64,000 nucleotides of DNA, from NCBI GenBank assembly GCA_944472155.2, contig OX235279.1, positions 178,725,868 to 178,789,867 on the forward strand, in the 5' to 3' direction. The DNA is from Trichobilharzia szidati. Lineage: Eukaryota; Platyhelminthes; Trematoda; Strigeidida; Schistosomatidae. The position numbers and the translations under genes are program-made. Each line of letters starts with the position of its first letter. The first letter of the stretch is position 1. Shown piece by piece: positions 1 through 11,100 of this stretch. The notes under the pieces were generated by a model. It did no database searches, was not told the origin of the DNA, and saw only the letters and a list, made by a program, of their open reading frames with translations.

Positions 1-165
1 GCGATGAGGAATAATGGAATTATATAAAGGAAGTTAGAAAGTTGGGTGAGTAGTGCCTTGATATGACTATGATCAATAAATTGTGCTCGAAATGTGGTCA
101 TCAGTAAATACTACTGTATAACACTGTGAGACTTTAACAAAATAAATTTTACCCACAATGGGATG
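1..165 (+). mobile_element. PLE-A terminal repeat fragment
   Basis: The stretch matches the 3' end of the Penelope-like copy at 62811-64000. It shows the recurring order 'ttgatatgactatgat', a short hairpin, 'gaaatgtggtcatcag', then 'aataaattttacccac'. It is in sense orientation relative to the PLE coding strand. The left boundary lies outside the window or is truncated. Confidence 0.7.
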
Positions 166-1283
166 ATTTATGTTTCGTGTCTCACAGACACAAAGATTCT
201 CAAGTGAAAACCTACAGGTAGGCAGAAGATGCAACGAATAAAGGAATTCAGATGAAAATATATTAGGCAGGAGTGATGAAAGTGCTCAAACAAGCAGCAA
301 CAAATATCAACTACAAGCAGAAGCAGAAATCCAAATGAAGTTGTCTCTTTCACTTAACTGAGTAGAGTTGTTCCAACTGCATGTTACCTGGATGAGGATA
401 TAAAAGCTGGCCACGACCGAGGCGGTGACACAGGCGATTTACAACAGCCGGTACAAGAAATAACACTTTTTTCAAATACGTGAGTACTTCCATTTAGTTG
501 AAGAACTTGGTGCACTTATTACGAAAAGCAAATTGTCATCAACACACTACTACTACCTTCGATGCCTCCATTCTGAGGATCAAGTAGCCAATCAGTGAGA
601 AAGAATAAGTAAGCAAGAAGGAAGTCTGTCAGCACGAGAACCAGCCAACAAATATTATTTAGATTAGAGTATGTAAACCAGTAAACCAGTATGTAAAGCA
701 AGGATCGGAAAAGCAAGACAAGCTTTCACTACTCTCAAGTCTGTGTGGAGGTCAACACTCAGCACTTAGCATGAAAAATAAGATCCGGATTTTCAACTCC
801 AATGTGAAGTCAGTCAGTGCTACTTACCATTAGGGATCAGAGACTTGGCGCGTCTCAAACAAACTACAGACCTTCATCAATAGCTAGTTTTCTTCGCTCA
901 ATACCACTCAAGATCAGGTGGCCAGATAAGATCATCAACAGGGATCTCTGGGAGAGAACCAACCCAGCAGGAACCGATTGTGCGACAAATAGGCAGGAAG
1001 AAATGGATATGGACTGGCCATACTCTGAGGAAACCATCAAGTGACATCATTAGACAAGCCATTGCTCGAGTGGAACCCGAAAGGGAAGCGACGAGTTGGT
1101 CGTCAGTGTGAGGGTGACTTGGAGGAGGTGATGTGAAGAAGAGATGAAAGCGTGTGGGCAGACATGGAGCCAGGTGAAGACTCTCGCAGAGAACGGAACG
1201 CAATAGAGACGCACGGCTGAAGCCCTATGTTCCTCTAGGAATCAAAGGATACAATAATAATAATATTAATAATAATAATAATG
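166..1283 (+). mobile_element. RTE-like non-LTR element, degenerate 3' half, interrupted
   Basis: Positions 166-410 and 685-1283 are collinear on the plus strand with the C-terminal half of the RTE element read on the minus strand at 56390-57240. Shared landmarks are the 'gatgaggatat' stretch, 'ggaaaagcaagacaagctttcac', the 'agatccggattttcaactcc' block and the 3' end 'agccctatgttcctctagg' followed by an (AAT)n tail at 1255-1281. Stops and indels in every frame make it a dead fragment. Positions 411-684 do not belong to the element and look like a later insertion. Confidence 0.75.
411..684. mobile_element. unidentified ~275-bp insertion inside the RTE fragment
   Basis: The RTE sequence reads 'gatgaggatataaaagc' on the left and resumes at 'aaagcaaggatcgg' on the right, while intact copies have these joined. 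The extra segment repeats 'aaagc' at its edge, which could be a short target-site duplication. No coding potential and no match to the other repeats of the window was recognised. Confidence 0.4.
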
Positions 1284-2258
1284 TAAACCAGACAACGCAT
1301 GGCATTTCTAATAACATTTGAAACAATTAGTCCCTTTAATAAGTTTGAACAGCGTTAAAGACAGAGTTCATCTGAAAAATATGATGTGCTTGCGCAATAC
1401 ATTCCGAACAATTTTACCAAACACCAAATGAAGTTTAAGGATACGAAGGATAATAATTAAATTTTATCATATTTTATTAAAAGTTGTGTTAATTAGTCTT
1501 ATTCTTAAATATCTTCTCATTTTTGTTAATTTAAATCGGCCTTTAGTTTTTTAATATACATTGATTTGACAAGTACATGTGTGTGTATAAGTGGTCAGAT
1601 TGTTAGAAATGTATTGCGCAAATACATTAGATTTTCCAGATAAACTGTCTTCTAAGAACACGGTTCAAACCTTAAGTAATAATGAGGATACTAGGCAGAT
1701 TTCAACAAGAGTCTGCATGAACTAGGGAAAAATTCGGAAACAGCGATTCTTATGTGTCTCTCCTGGTTTTCCGACTTTTCATCACCCTCAAGCAAATCTG
1801 GGGTAGGAGCTGGCTAGGGCTTTCATATTACTTGGCGAATCTACTGACCATCCTGCAACCTACTGGATTATTATTATTAGAGGCGCCATTTTTCATGGCC
1901 TGCTTAAATCACTCGGCCACTATAACTTCCATCAGGTGTGTAATGTATCTTCGAATCGTTTCCTTTGGCTGCAACATAAACTCAGGCAAATTTTTAATCA
2001 GTTTCCGGCCTATCCCTGTGCACTCTAGGAAGAAAACGGAGGGAAAATCGCGTAAAGGTCAAGGTCTTGTTTCAGTTAGAATAATATTGCGTCGTTCAAG
2101 ATATTCTGTAGATATCTTGCTTGGAGATTCTATTCGCGCCGGCGGGAGGGAGAGGACAGTGTAAGTGCTTTTCAAGAAAGGTGATGCTGACAATTCTATA
2201 CTGTATGTTAACATAATTTCTAGAATGAAACTGATATTATTATTATTATTATTAAGTG
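1284..2258. other. no gene recognised
   Basis: AT-rich sequence with an (ATT)n run near 2232-2255. Open frames are short, with no start context, splice structure or recognisable domain. It may contain old unidentified repeats. Confidence 0.5.
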
Positions 2259-2390
2259 AGAATCAAATAAAGTGTAATTATATTTCAATAGTTTGCACAC
2301 AATGATAAGTTTTGTTATTGGTAATATTTATAGGAAGATAATGGCCAAAAAGACAGAACACAGTTATCCGTAGAAGAGATAATAAAAGGT

Positions 2391-2693
2391 GTGAAGTTTT
2401 GTCTGACAACAACATATTTCACATTCGAAAGGAAAATATACCAACAAAATGAAGGAGTAGCCGTGGGATCGCCTATCTCACCAATAATAGCTGACATATT
2501 CATGGATTATTGGGAAGAGAATGCCCTTACACCATTCAGGTCATCACTAAAATGTTGGTGGAGATATGTAGACGACACACTAGTAATAGTGAAAAAGAAC
2601 GATATTGAGAAACTCTTCTCACACATAAACAGCCATGTCGACTCAATAAAATTCACTATGGCAGTAGAGAGTGAAATTGGGAACTACCTATGT
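2391..2693 (+). pseudogene. PLE-B reverse transcriptase fragment
   Basis: The translation contains QNEGVAVGSPISPIIADIFM, the palm region before motif C, and WWRYVDDTLVIV, the catalytic YxDD motif with an adjacent WWR that is typical of Penelope RTs. It then reads into HINSHVDSIKFT, the thumb entry. The frame closes at a TAG near 2694. The downstream sequence encodes 'TLYRKTTHSGRFH'-like residues in another frame, so at least one indel separates it from the endonuclease part. Confidence 0.8.
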
Positions 2694-2900
2694 TAGACTG
2701 CAAAATACAAAAGAATAACAGATGGTAGCATTAAAACGACGCTATATAGAAAAACCACACACTCTGGAAGATTCCATGATTATCACTCAGCTCATCCACT
2801 CACGGTAAAACGAGGATTAATACAAGGTCTTGCAGATAGAATAACTAGACTTACAACAACGCCAGATGACCAGTGTAAAGAAATAAACGTCCTATTCAAA

Positions 2901-3383
2901 ATGCTACTCGAAAATAACAACCCTAAAGAATTTATAAAAGATAATATAAAAAAGAGAAAAAAGAGGGTGAAAACGGAGAATAACAAGATGGAAGAATTCA
3001 AAAAAAAAACAGTTACAATACCATATAAAAATGGTACATCAGAGGAAATTCAAAGAAACCTCAAAAATATCGGCATTCGGACAACTTTTAAACCGGCAAA
3101 TCTAATCAAAAATAAAATAAATCAACTGAAAAATCCCATAAAAATGATGGATAAAAACAACTTGATTTACAAAATATCTTGTGCTGACTGTCCAACTAAA
3201 TATGTGGGGCAAACGTCCAGATCACTCAAAATAAGAGTGAATGAACATAAACGCCTAACCAAAGGTCAACTAACAGGAACACAAGCCTACAAAAATCTTG
3301 AAAAAAATTCATCGATAGCTGCACATGCATGGGGAAAAAAACCACAATATCGATTGGAACAATGTGTGTATTCTAAAAACTAA
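2901..3383 (+). pseudogene. PLE-B linker and GIY-YIG endonuclease fragment
   Basis: A 160-residue open frame. A lysine-rich linker (residues ~12-40) leads to VTIPYKNGTSEEIQRNLKNI and then the GIY-YIG module: LIYKISCADC, KYVGQTSRSLKIRVNEHK. In Penelope elements this nuclease lies C-terminal to the RT, and here it follows the RT fragment directly. The C-terminus shifts frame at the poly-A run near 3336; the expected 'IDWNNV' region continues in the next frame. Confidence 0.8.
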
Positions 3384-3540
3384 TATGAACAAATGGAAAG
3401 AAAGGCTTATAACAGAATCGATATTCAATAAAGTCACACCGGGTACATGTAACAAGGATGACTCAGTACAACTATTAACAATATATATATATATATATCC
3501 TTTATTTGATCTAATCCACAATGCTAAAACTTTTTACTGA

Positions 3541-4144
3541 TATTAAGTGAGAATCATTTAAGAGCTCATTAAAAGTTGATACTGCTTTGGAGACATCAAG
3601 CCTTTTAGGTCTGTCTACATAAAATGCCAGATGGCCGACCTTTACAACTGACTTAACAGAATATTGCGGATTAAGTAGAATATTCCGCCAAACAGACGCA
3701 AAATTCAAATTCGAAATTTAGACACATTTTGAGAAGAGGAATCAGCACAGTTTCCTTTAGAGACCGAGATTACTCACACAGTGCGTGGGATCCGATACAC
3801 AACGTAAATGTTAACCGAGAAAGAAAACGTCAATTTGTGATGGTTTACACTTCTGAATGATTCACAAATAGTAAGTGGATAGCAGTCGCATCGGTCAGTG
3901 AGTAATCTGAGAATTTCATCTAATGCATTACCGCTTCTCTGAAGTAGCTAACTAGATTTCGAGTAGTTTGAAATGATTAATCTTTCTTAGCTGAATTAAA
4001 CTGAATACACCTCGGATGAGCTCAGCTCGAAACGACCGTCTGGTGTTAGGTCACCTAGATCTGGACAGCAAGTACTACCGGTTGATGTACGAGTCGCATC
4101 CAACTACGCATATCAACCGATCAGTAATATATACAATCTCGCAC
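3541..4144. other. no gene; unassigned repeat-like sequence
   Basis: No coding signal. The right part (about 3990-4140) resembles the terminus of a mobile element because it contains a hammerhead-like motif (separate entry). The rest is unassigned. Confidence 0.4.
4005..4049 (+). ncRNA. degenerate hammerhead-ribozyme-like motif
   Basis: The order of parts fits a type I hammerhead: ACACC, a core-like CGGATGA, a stem-loop GAGC-TCA-GCTC, then GAAAC, a 4-nt loop GACC, GTC, a T and GGTGT, which pairs with ACACC. Two features depart from an active ribozyme: the core reads CGGATGA, not CTGANGA, and a U-U mismatch sits next to the core. It is probably a decayed terminus of a PLE or SINE. Confidence 0.3.
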
Positions 4145-4765
4145 TTATCATTATTTCCTTTAATTCCTAGAGGAACATAGTGATTCAGCCGTGCGTCTCC
4201 ATTGCGTTCGGTTCTCTGCTAGAGTCTTCACCTGACTCCAAGTCTGCCCACACGTTTTCATCTCCTCTTCACATGACCTCCTCCAAGTCACTCTCACACT
4301 GACGACCGACTCGCTGCTTCCCTTTCGGGTTCCACTCGAGCAATGGCTTGTCTAGTGATGTTACTTGATGGTTTGTTTTCTCAGAGTATGGCCAGTCCAT
4401 ATCCATTTCTTCCTGCCTATTTGTCGCACAATCGGTTCCTGCTGGGTTGGTTGGCTCCCAGAGGTCTCCGTTGCTGATGTTTTCTGGCCATCTGATCTTC
4501 AGTGGTATTGAGCGAAGACAACTAGCTGTTGATGAAGGTCTGTAGTTCGTTTGAGAAGCTCTTTATGACGCGCAACGCAAGTCTCTGATCCGTATGTTGA
4601 GTAGCACTGACTTCACATTGGAGTTGAAAATCCGGATCTTATTTCCATTTTCATGCTGAGTGCTGTTGACATCCACACTGACTTTAGAGTAGTGAAAGCT
4701 TGTCTTGCTTTTCCGATCCTTGCTTTGATATCCTCATCTCGCACTCATACTTGCTTTTTCGAGAA
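4145..4765 (-). mobile_element. RTE-like non-LTR element, 3' fragment
   Basis: On the minus strand it matches the 3' 600 bp of the element at 56390-59951. It starts at 'aattcctagaggaacatag' and continues through the 'ttccctttcgggttccactc' block and 'gttgaaaatccggatctta'. It is 5'-truncated and carries stops. Confidence 0.8.
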
Positions 4766-5190
4766 GACAAATCCAACTGACGAATGATGAGATTATTATG
4801 TGAGCATTGGGTAGATGAAACAATTCACGGAATTAGTCTTATGAGTTATATTTATTAGGTCCTTTAGCTAACACTGTTCAGCATGTTATATACTCCTAAT
4901 TATACCTTATAAGATTCATTTGACCTTACTGCAACTAATGAAACTAGTTATTCAGTAGTGCTTATATACATATAATGTATATTTTGTGTAATAAAAATCA
5001 CTTATTCCCATGGGCCTGGACTAGTCTTCTCTTCGGGCCTTTCTGCGAACTCAGGGCAGCAGAAGGTAGTTCAAGCAGTACAGAACAAAACACTGGTGTA
5101 TTCAATATTCAGTTGATTTCACCTACTGTCTATGAAACTCAGTATCGATCCCAAATTACTGTTTAAGGTCTATTGGTAAAGACAGAATTT
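4766..5190. other. no gene recognised
   Basis: AT-rich sequence. A short open frame at 4975-5166 has no recognisable domain or splice context. Confidence 0.4.
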
Positions 5191-6225
5191 AATTAAATCC
5201 CTTGCCACTTGCATCCAACGCATTTGTAGTTCCGACGGTCTAGAAACAGAATTAGATCTTTTGGAAGAAATCTTCATCCAAAATGGATACCAACCAAGAT
5301 TTCTAGACAAGAATATCAAACCAGAAGTTTGGAGAAATGAAAATTCACTTGCACCGAAAAAGAAACTCTACTACATGAACTTGAATTTCAAGGGAGATTT
5401 AGGAAGCGATAATCTCAAGAGAAGGATCGCATCATCTCTGAGAGGAACATTTTTTTTGCAGCAACACCAAGAATAGTGTTCTCCAGTCGCTCGCTGATCT
5501 GCAAAAGCCTCAAGGACAAGGTCCCGCATCTGACCACTTCTATGTGCATATATCAGTTCACCTGCTGCTGTGGAGCCAGTCAGGTACATCAGTCATTCGA
5601 CGCGCACTTTGTCCAGCATGGTTGCGAAAAGGCAATACTGGTGCAATAAGGAGTGCGATAATTGAACACCTGTTTAACACTGATCATTCCATTTCAACAA
5701 ACGCCCTCTGCTTCAAAGTAATTAATCTACAGAGTCAAGAATAACCTACCAAAGGCAACATGGTTTCGTCTTCTTTGTATCTCTGAAGCTCTGACCATTC
5801 ACACAGAAAAACGGAAGCTGTGCATACATAAGAGAATCATTCGACCACTTCTACTACCATGGTAACAACTTTTCTGGTTTTTGATGACTTAATTCTGTTT
5901 CTTTGTTCCCTTGTTTCTTAAATTGCTTATAATTCTTGTATTCATTTAGAACTCTTACGTAACTTCGTATACTCTACTTTGCTTCTATGTGCACCCTGAG
6001 AACAACTCAATCATCAAAATATTCATATTATTACATAACTTCTTTTTAACAACTGTTTGTGATAACTCACCAATTTTGTTGCTACCCTAGTTTCATTGAC
6101 ACCCAATTATCTTGACCGTTTCTGTATTACATAACTCCACCCAAACCCTACTAATTCTCACCTGTTTAGTTAGAATAACCATAACCAACAATTGTATTTT
6201 GTTTGACAAAATTGATGCATACATG
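5191..6225 (+). mobile_element. Penelope-like element PLE-C, 3' part
   Basis: The residues LEEIFIQNGYQPRFL match the end of the Penelope RT region (L..IF..NGY..). A GIY-YIG-type tail follows (RKGNTGAIRSAIIEHL, then HSISTNA), and finally an untranslated 3' part shared nearly base for base with 20991-21340. Frames are broken around 5450 and 5610. The shared end, at about 6225 here and 21340 in the other copy, fixes the right boundary. Confidence 0.75.
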
Positions 6226-6231
6226 GTAATT

Positions 6232-6430
6232 AGATCCCAGTGGCTGAGTAGTATACGAGCCTAGCTAGCCTTGTAACTGGAAGGTCCTGGGTTCGCGAAC
6301 CTCAGTGAGTGCGTATTGCCGATGATTCCCAAACTAGGCTGATGAAACAGCAGCTGTCCAGTACTCCCTGGTTTTCAATGGTTCTCTAACTAATTTCAGT
6401 CCGTGGTCTAACCCGAAAAGCAAATCAAAC
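6232..6430 (+). mobile_element. SINE-H copy (tRNA-like head, hammerhead-like tail)
   Basis: A box-A-like 'tggctgagtagtatacga' and a box-B-like 'gggttcgcgaacc' mark a pol III promoter. A hammerhead-like block at 6313-6365 (GTATTG, CCGATGA, GAAAC, GTC, CAGTAC) follows, then the family tail 'ggttttcaatggttctcta'. An inserted 'ctgatga' before GAAAC has altered stem II. Confidence 0.75.
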
Positions 6431-6465
6431 TTGGGCACTGTGGTAGAGTATAACTCAATTTGCAA

Positions 6466-7432
6466 TTAAAAGTGTTCTCTGAGCTGGTTGGTTTAGTTGC
6501 GGAGCTTTCGTCGTCCTTCTGGACAACATCTTCAGCGCCATATTTAGCACAAAGTGAAATGATTTAAATTTCTTCATGCGTGATGTAATTGCGTCTCCTG
6601 GTTACTATCTTTACATATGTATTGACCATTTTCTATTGACTTGGATTTTAAACTTTTTGGTCACCTGATTTACTTTTTATTAGTTGGTATATTTCGTATA
6701 TATTAACGTGTTTGTTAATTGCATTTTCGTTTGAGTACCAGGCTTCTAGGAATTCCTCGGCACTTTTCATGTTTCCTCTGTGTAAGATTTTGACATGATC
6801 CCAATCAAATTGATATAGATATAGCACACAAACCAGTAAAATCGCTTAATTCGATATTATGCAAACCAAAAGATCCAACAGAAAAAGGGGATAAAATTAA
6901 TACCATTTACAAAATAAATTGTATGAACTGCAACAAACATTACATCGGCCAAAGTGGGCGTCCCCTTCGAATCAGAATACAAGAACATAAATCAGCCGTG
7001 AAAAGACATGATATGTATTCTTTAGTATCAATGCATACAGACAATTATGGTCATCAATTTGATTGGGATAATGTCAAAATCTTAAACAGAGGAAACACTA
7101 AAAGTGCCTAGGAATTCCTAGAAGCCTGGTACTCAAACGAAAATGCAATTAACAAACACGTTAATATATACGAAATATACCAACTAATAAAAAGTAAATC
7201 AGGTGACCAAAAAGTTTAAAATCCAAGTCAATAGAAAATGGTCAATACATATGTAAAGATAGTTACCAGGAGACGCAATTATATCACTCATGAAGAAATT
7301 TAAATCATTTCATTTTGTGCTAAATATGGCGCTGAAAAGGGATGTTGTCCAGCAGGGGGACGACGAAAGCTTCGCAACTAAACCAATCAGCTCAGAGAAC
7401 ACTTTTAATTGCAAATCATCCACCTGAGCTAC
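6466..7432 (+). mobile_element. Penelope-like PLE-D flanked by inverted copies of its own 3' end
   Basis: Positions ~6466-6826 are the reverse complement of ~7065-7432 with few differences. Examples are 'gttctctgagctggttggt' on the left against 'accaatcagctcagagaac' on the right, and 'ttgacatgatcccaatcaa' against 'ttgattgggataatgtcaa'. Between the arms lies about 240 bp encoding a GIY-YIG segment in the orientation of the right arm. A related forward copy without the inverted arm lies at 20180-20700. Confidence 0.85.
6826..7111 (+). pseudogene. PLE-D GIY-YIG endonuclease fragment
   Basis: The translation reads NTIYKINCMNCNKHYIGQSG, then RIRIQEHKSAVKR and HQFDWDNVKILNRGN. These are the IYKIxC and YIGQ halves of a GIY-YIG nuclease with the conserved R..EH, as in the C-terminal domain of Penelope elements. 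The reading frame ends at 7111 inside the right inverted arm. No RT is attached. Confidence 0.8.
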
Positions 7433-8014
7433 AAATCTTCTCTAGTATAACTCAATTATAATGGAGTTACAAATCCTTACAAATCAACTACTGAGAAATT
7501 AACCTATAAATACATATATATATCGGTTAAAACCAAAAGTATTTTTTACCCAATGCAGATATATGTTCCTTAAAAAAAATTCCTTTTGTCCATAAACCAA
7601 AAAAGCATACAAGATGCATGCGTAGGCATACAGAAATCCAAAGAGATAAAGAAATAAAGAAGGAAAAGAAGAAGCTTGGAATTGTAGACTATACTGTTCC
7701 GTTGGAAAGAATTAACCAAGTGGAACAAGAGGACACTTTTGAACAACTTCAAACAAACAAAAGTGGAAAGTTGTCAAAGGCATAGGAGATGAGCAAAAAA
7801 AAGAGAAAACATAATAAATAAGAAAGAAAGGAAGGAATATAGTAGTAAACCCACACCATATACACACACGAAGGTTATACTGAATTCAATTGTAAAAATA
7901 AGCATAATGTAATCAGTTTATATAGGCACCAGAAAAATAGACATGCGTCTTGTTTGTTTGCAATTGCAAACTGCACACACTGCAACAATATTGGCATATA
8001 GTGAGAAGAGCATT
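7433..8014 (-). other. 3' flank or UTR of the endophilin-like gene
   Basis: No repeat family of the window was recognised and there is no coding frame of note. It lies immediately downstream of the minus-strand stop codon at 8015, so the 3' UTR should be here. I could not point to a clear polyadenylation signal on the minus strand. Confidence 0.4.
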
Positions 8015-8122
8015 TTAAGATTTCTCTAGCTCAGCGGCCAACTCTTCAGTCTTTTCTCTGCATTCACTGAAATAGTTTCTCTGTGCAGCTATCAGCTCTT
8101 TTATTGCCACCAAATTGGACTG
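8015..8122 (-). CDS. endophilin-like exon 7 (stop codon)
   Basis: The acceptor is a tandem CAG-CAG (8125-8120), so the exon may start at 8122 or 8119, with or without one Gln. It encodes SNLVAIKELIAAQRNYFSEC and REKTEELAAELEKS, then TAA at 8017-8015. No SH3 domain is encoded in the exon or in the 580 bp downstream. Confidence 0.85.
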   Translation of the reverse strand, partial: QSNLVAIKELIAAQRNYFSECREKTEELAAELEKS

Positions 8123-11100
8123 CTGTGAACAAAACCGATAGATTAAGTTGAAAAAAAAGAGTTAACATGGAGTAAGAAGCAAATTAATATCTTAGAATCT
8201 TACCTTAAAAAAATCACCCTTAAGGATTTCGATAGAAGAAAATCCTCTCTTTCTGTGACAATTTCATCTTCTATAGTTTGGTTTGTAAGGATTAGTTATG
8301 TTTTACGAGTTGATAACGGACTGATATCAGTTAGAGAACCATTGAAAACCAGGGAGTACTGGACAGCTGCTGTTTCATCAGCATAGTTTGGGAATCATCG
8401 GCAGTACGCACCCACTACACGGGTTCGAACCCAGGACCTTCCGGTTACAAGCCAGCAAGCTCGTATACCATTCAGCCACTGGGACCCGATTCAATGGCTC
8501 ATGAATTTTAACTTCTATCAATTCGTGAGTTTAGCGCGACCCCAACCATTGTCGTTGGTGGGACATCCATCCACACACGTGACATCTAATTGGACCTCAC
8601 TGGTCACAACTTCTCAATAGAACTTCAAGAAGCTCCAACCTGTAGCAAGTCACTAGCGAGCATCAGATTAATTTTCTATCGTTTGGTTTTTAAGGATAAG
8701 TTTCATTTTCGTAGCTTAACAAAACTGTATTTCAATATATAGAAAAAAAATCCCCATTTAGACATTTTTAGAAAACAGAAAGATTGAGTGAAGAAATATT
8801 TACTCTTTTCAATTAGATCCTCATCTCACTCTGGCTCTACTCTAATATATTCTGATTAGTAGTTTTATTACAATACACAGCAGTTTACCAAACAAGTGGC
8901 ACTGATATGTTTGTTAACAATAATTAAACAGTGTTATCTTTGATTACGTATTATCCTTGTAAAATTAATTTATTCTAACCACTTCTACCTTTTAATTGTG
9001 TGTATTTATTTTCTTCGTTAATTATCACCCCATTGACATTTTGACACTGACTAATTATTGTTAACAAACATATCAGTGCTACTTGATTGGTAAATTGTTG
9101 TGTATTGTAATAAAAATGCTATACAGAATATCTTAGAGTAGAGCCAGAGATGAGGATCTTATTGGAAAGTAAATACTTCTTCGCCCAATCTTTCTGTTTT
9201 CTAAAACTGGATTTATGTATTTATAGATTATAATAGACAACAACGAGTAGTTTTGTTTTTTGTGTCTGTATATGTTCTGTTTGGGTCCTTGTGGCTGATT
9301 GTGTGAGTCGGTGGCACAGCAGTAGAGTGCTCACCGACCACGTAGGTGGTTCGGGATTGGATCCCCGGCCACCGATGCACTCCTTTATCTCGCTAAACAG
9401 GCAGTAAAACTGGTAAAGAGGGAAGGTTGGACATGAGGTGGCAAGCAACCCCATCCCGTAAAAATAATCGCCATTGCTACAGAAACTTCAAGCTTCTAGC
9501 TTGAAGCCCTATGTTCCACTGGGAACATAAAGGAATGAAAAAAATATATATTCTGTTTAAGAGTTGAATCTATGTGGATCTGCTGTTTCACATGCTCCTG
9601 TGGAGTTGATTACTTAGAAAGTTCCACATAATACACAGTACCAATGCGTATTATATACAGTAAGCTTATCCAATGTGGTATTCTATTCGATTACCACGGT
9701 GCTTTTTATTCCTTTACATTCCCAGGTTTCAAGCTACAGCTTTGATGTTTCGGTAGCAGTGGTGTTTATTTTTACGAGGTGGGGACGCTAGCCTCATGCT
9801 CAACCCTCCCTCTTTGCCAGCCTTACTACTGGCTTAGCGAGGTGAAGGAGTGCGTCGGTGGCCGGAGATCGAACCCCGAACCACGTGAGTGGTTGGCGAG
9901 CATTCTACCGCTGTGTCCCCAACACACAGCATAGTCTGGTTTAGAACTTCTGATTGAGTCGCCACGTTAGGTTGTGCTCGAGTCGTAGCCTAATGATATA
10001 TACGCATATACAGATATTCGATTACACAGAGTCTGAATTCTACTCCTACATTACATTGGACATTGTAAGCCTATGTTCTGCAGAAATGCATAGCTCAATC
10101 CTATCCAGTTTATTTGATGAAAAGCAGATACACACAATGACGAAGTCTTCTTGAATCAGGTCAATTAGCCTCTTGTGATATACCCTTTAGAGTTTTTTGT
10201 ATAGGGCTAAATCAATCACTCCAAATAATTACCTTATCTCCACTTCATGTGTAGCCGAAGCTATACCTATGCATGAATAATTACCTAAATTATGTATTCA
10301 AAAGCTATTATGCTAAAGCCCTTTTGTGTTTGCTATGGTCACAGTAATGTTCTATTCTGTTTTACCACTTTGCTTGCTTTAATGTTATCCTTACCATTGC
10401 AATTTTTGTTTATTTTTTGGAAACACTTGACCTACTTTCTAAAATCCCAATATCGATCTCCCTTATTTAATAATAATCTGTAAACTTTTGTAATTCATCC
10501 ACTTTAACGCTAACCTCTTAAAAAGCCTGTTGATTATCTTCATTCTTGTCATATATATGTATACTGAGTGAGCAAAGTTTTAGTGTCAGTTAATATCTGT
10601 CCTCCAAAGTATGCATACGAATGTACGGCTGGTTGTAAATATAAAGTCATTGCAGAGAAATTCTCTCTCTTCAATCTGAAAAATTTCTGTGTGATTTTCA
10701 GTATTAAGAGTGGTCTATTGGTGGACAGATTTGCAACTAAAGTTTCGTACTTTGTTCGTACTCATCAGTAAAACGTTTGTGCAATACGTTTCAATACTAG
10801 TCACCATGTTGACTTGAGAGATTTGAATGAAGAATCTTACTGGGACGAATCATTCCAGTCTACGCTGACTTCTATTGTTCCGGTAATCCGACTGCACTTG
10901 ATCTACTGGTCTAATCTATGTGGTCGACCTAGAAGTCATTACATGGCAATTAGTAAATTATATTATTATTCTTAATTGGATCTGTTGGGTCTTTAGTCTA
11001 TGAATTACAAATTAGGAAGGGTGTACTGGGAAACGCTGTAACTTTCCGTCTGCTTTGGTGATATTCACGTCGGTGGTAATGAGAGTAGTTATGTAAATCG

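Larger units (their letters stand above)
2259..3540 (+). mobile_element. Penelope-like element PLE-B, degenerate
   Basis: The element begins with a terminal block ('tatatttcaatagtttgca') that recurs at 53821, followed by the end of a Penelope-type reverse transcriptase and a GIY-YIG endonuclease. The 3' end coincides with an (AT)n run at 3481-3498. Frame breaks near 2696 and 3383 show that the copy is inactive. The copy at 53815-54060 joins the two ends of the same family with the middle deleted. Confidence 0.8.
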
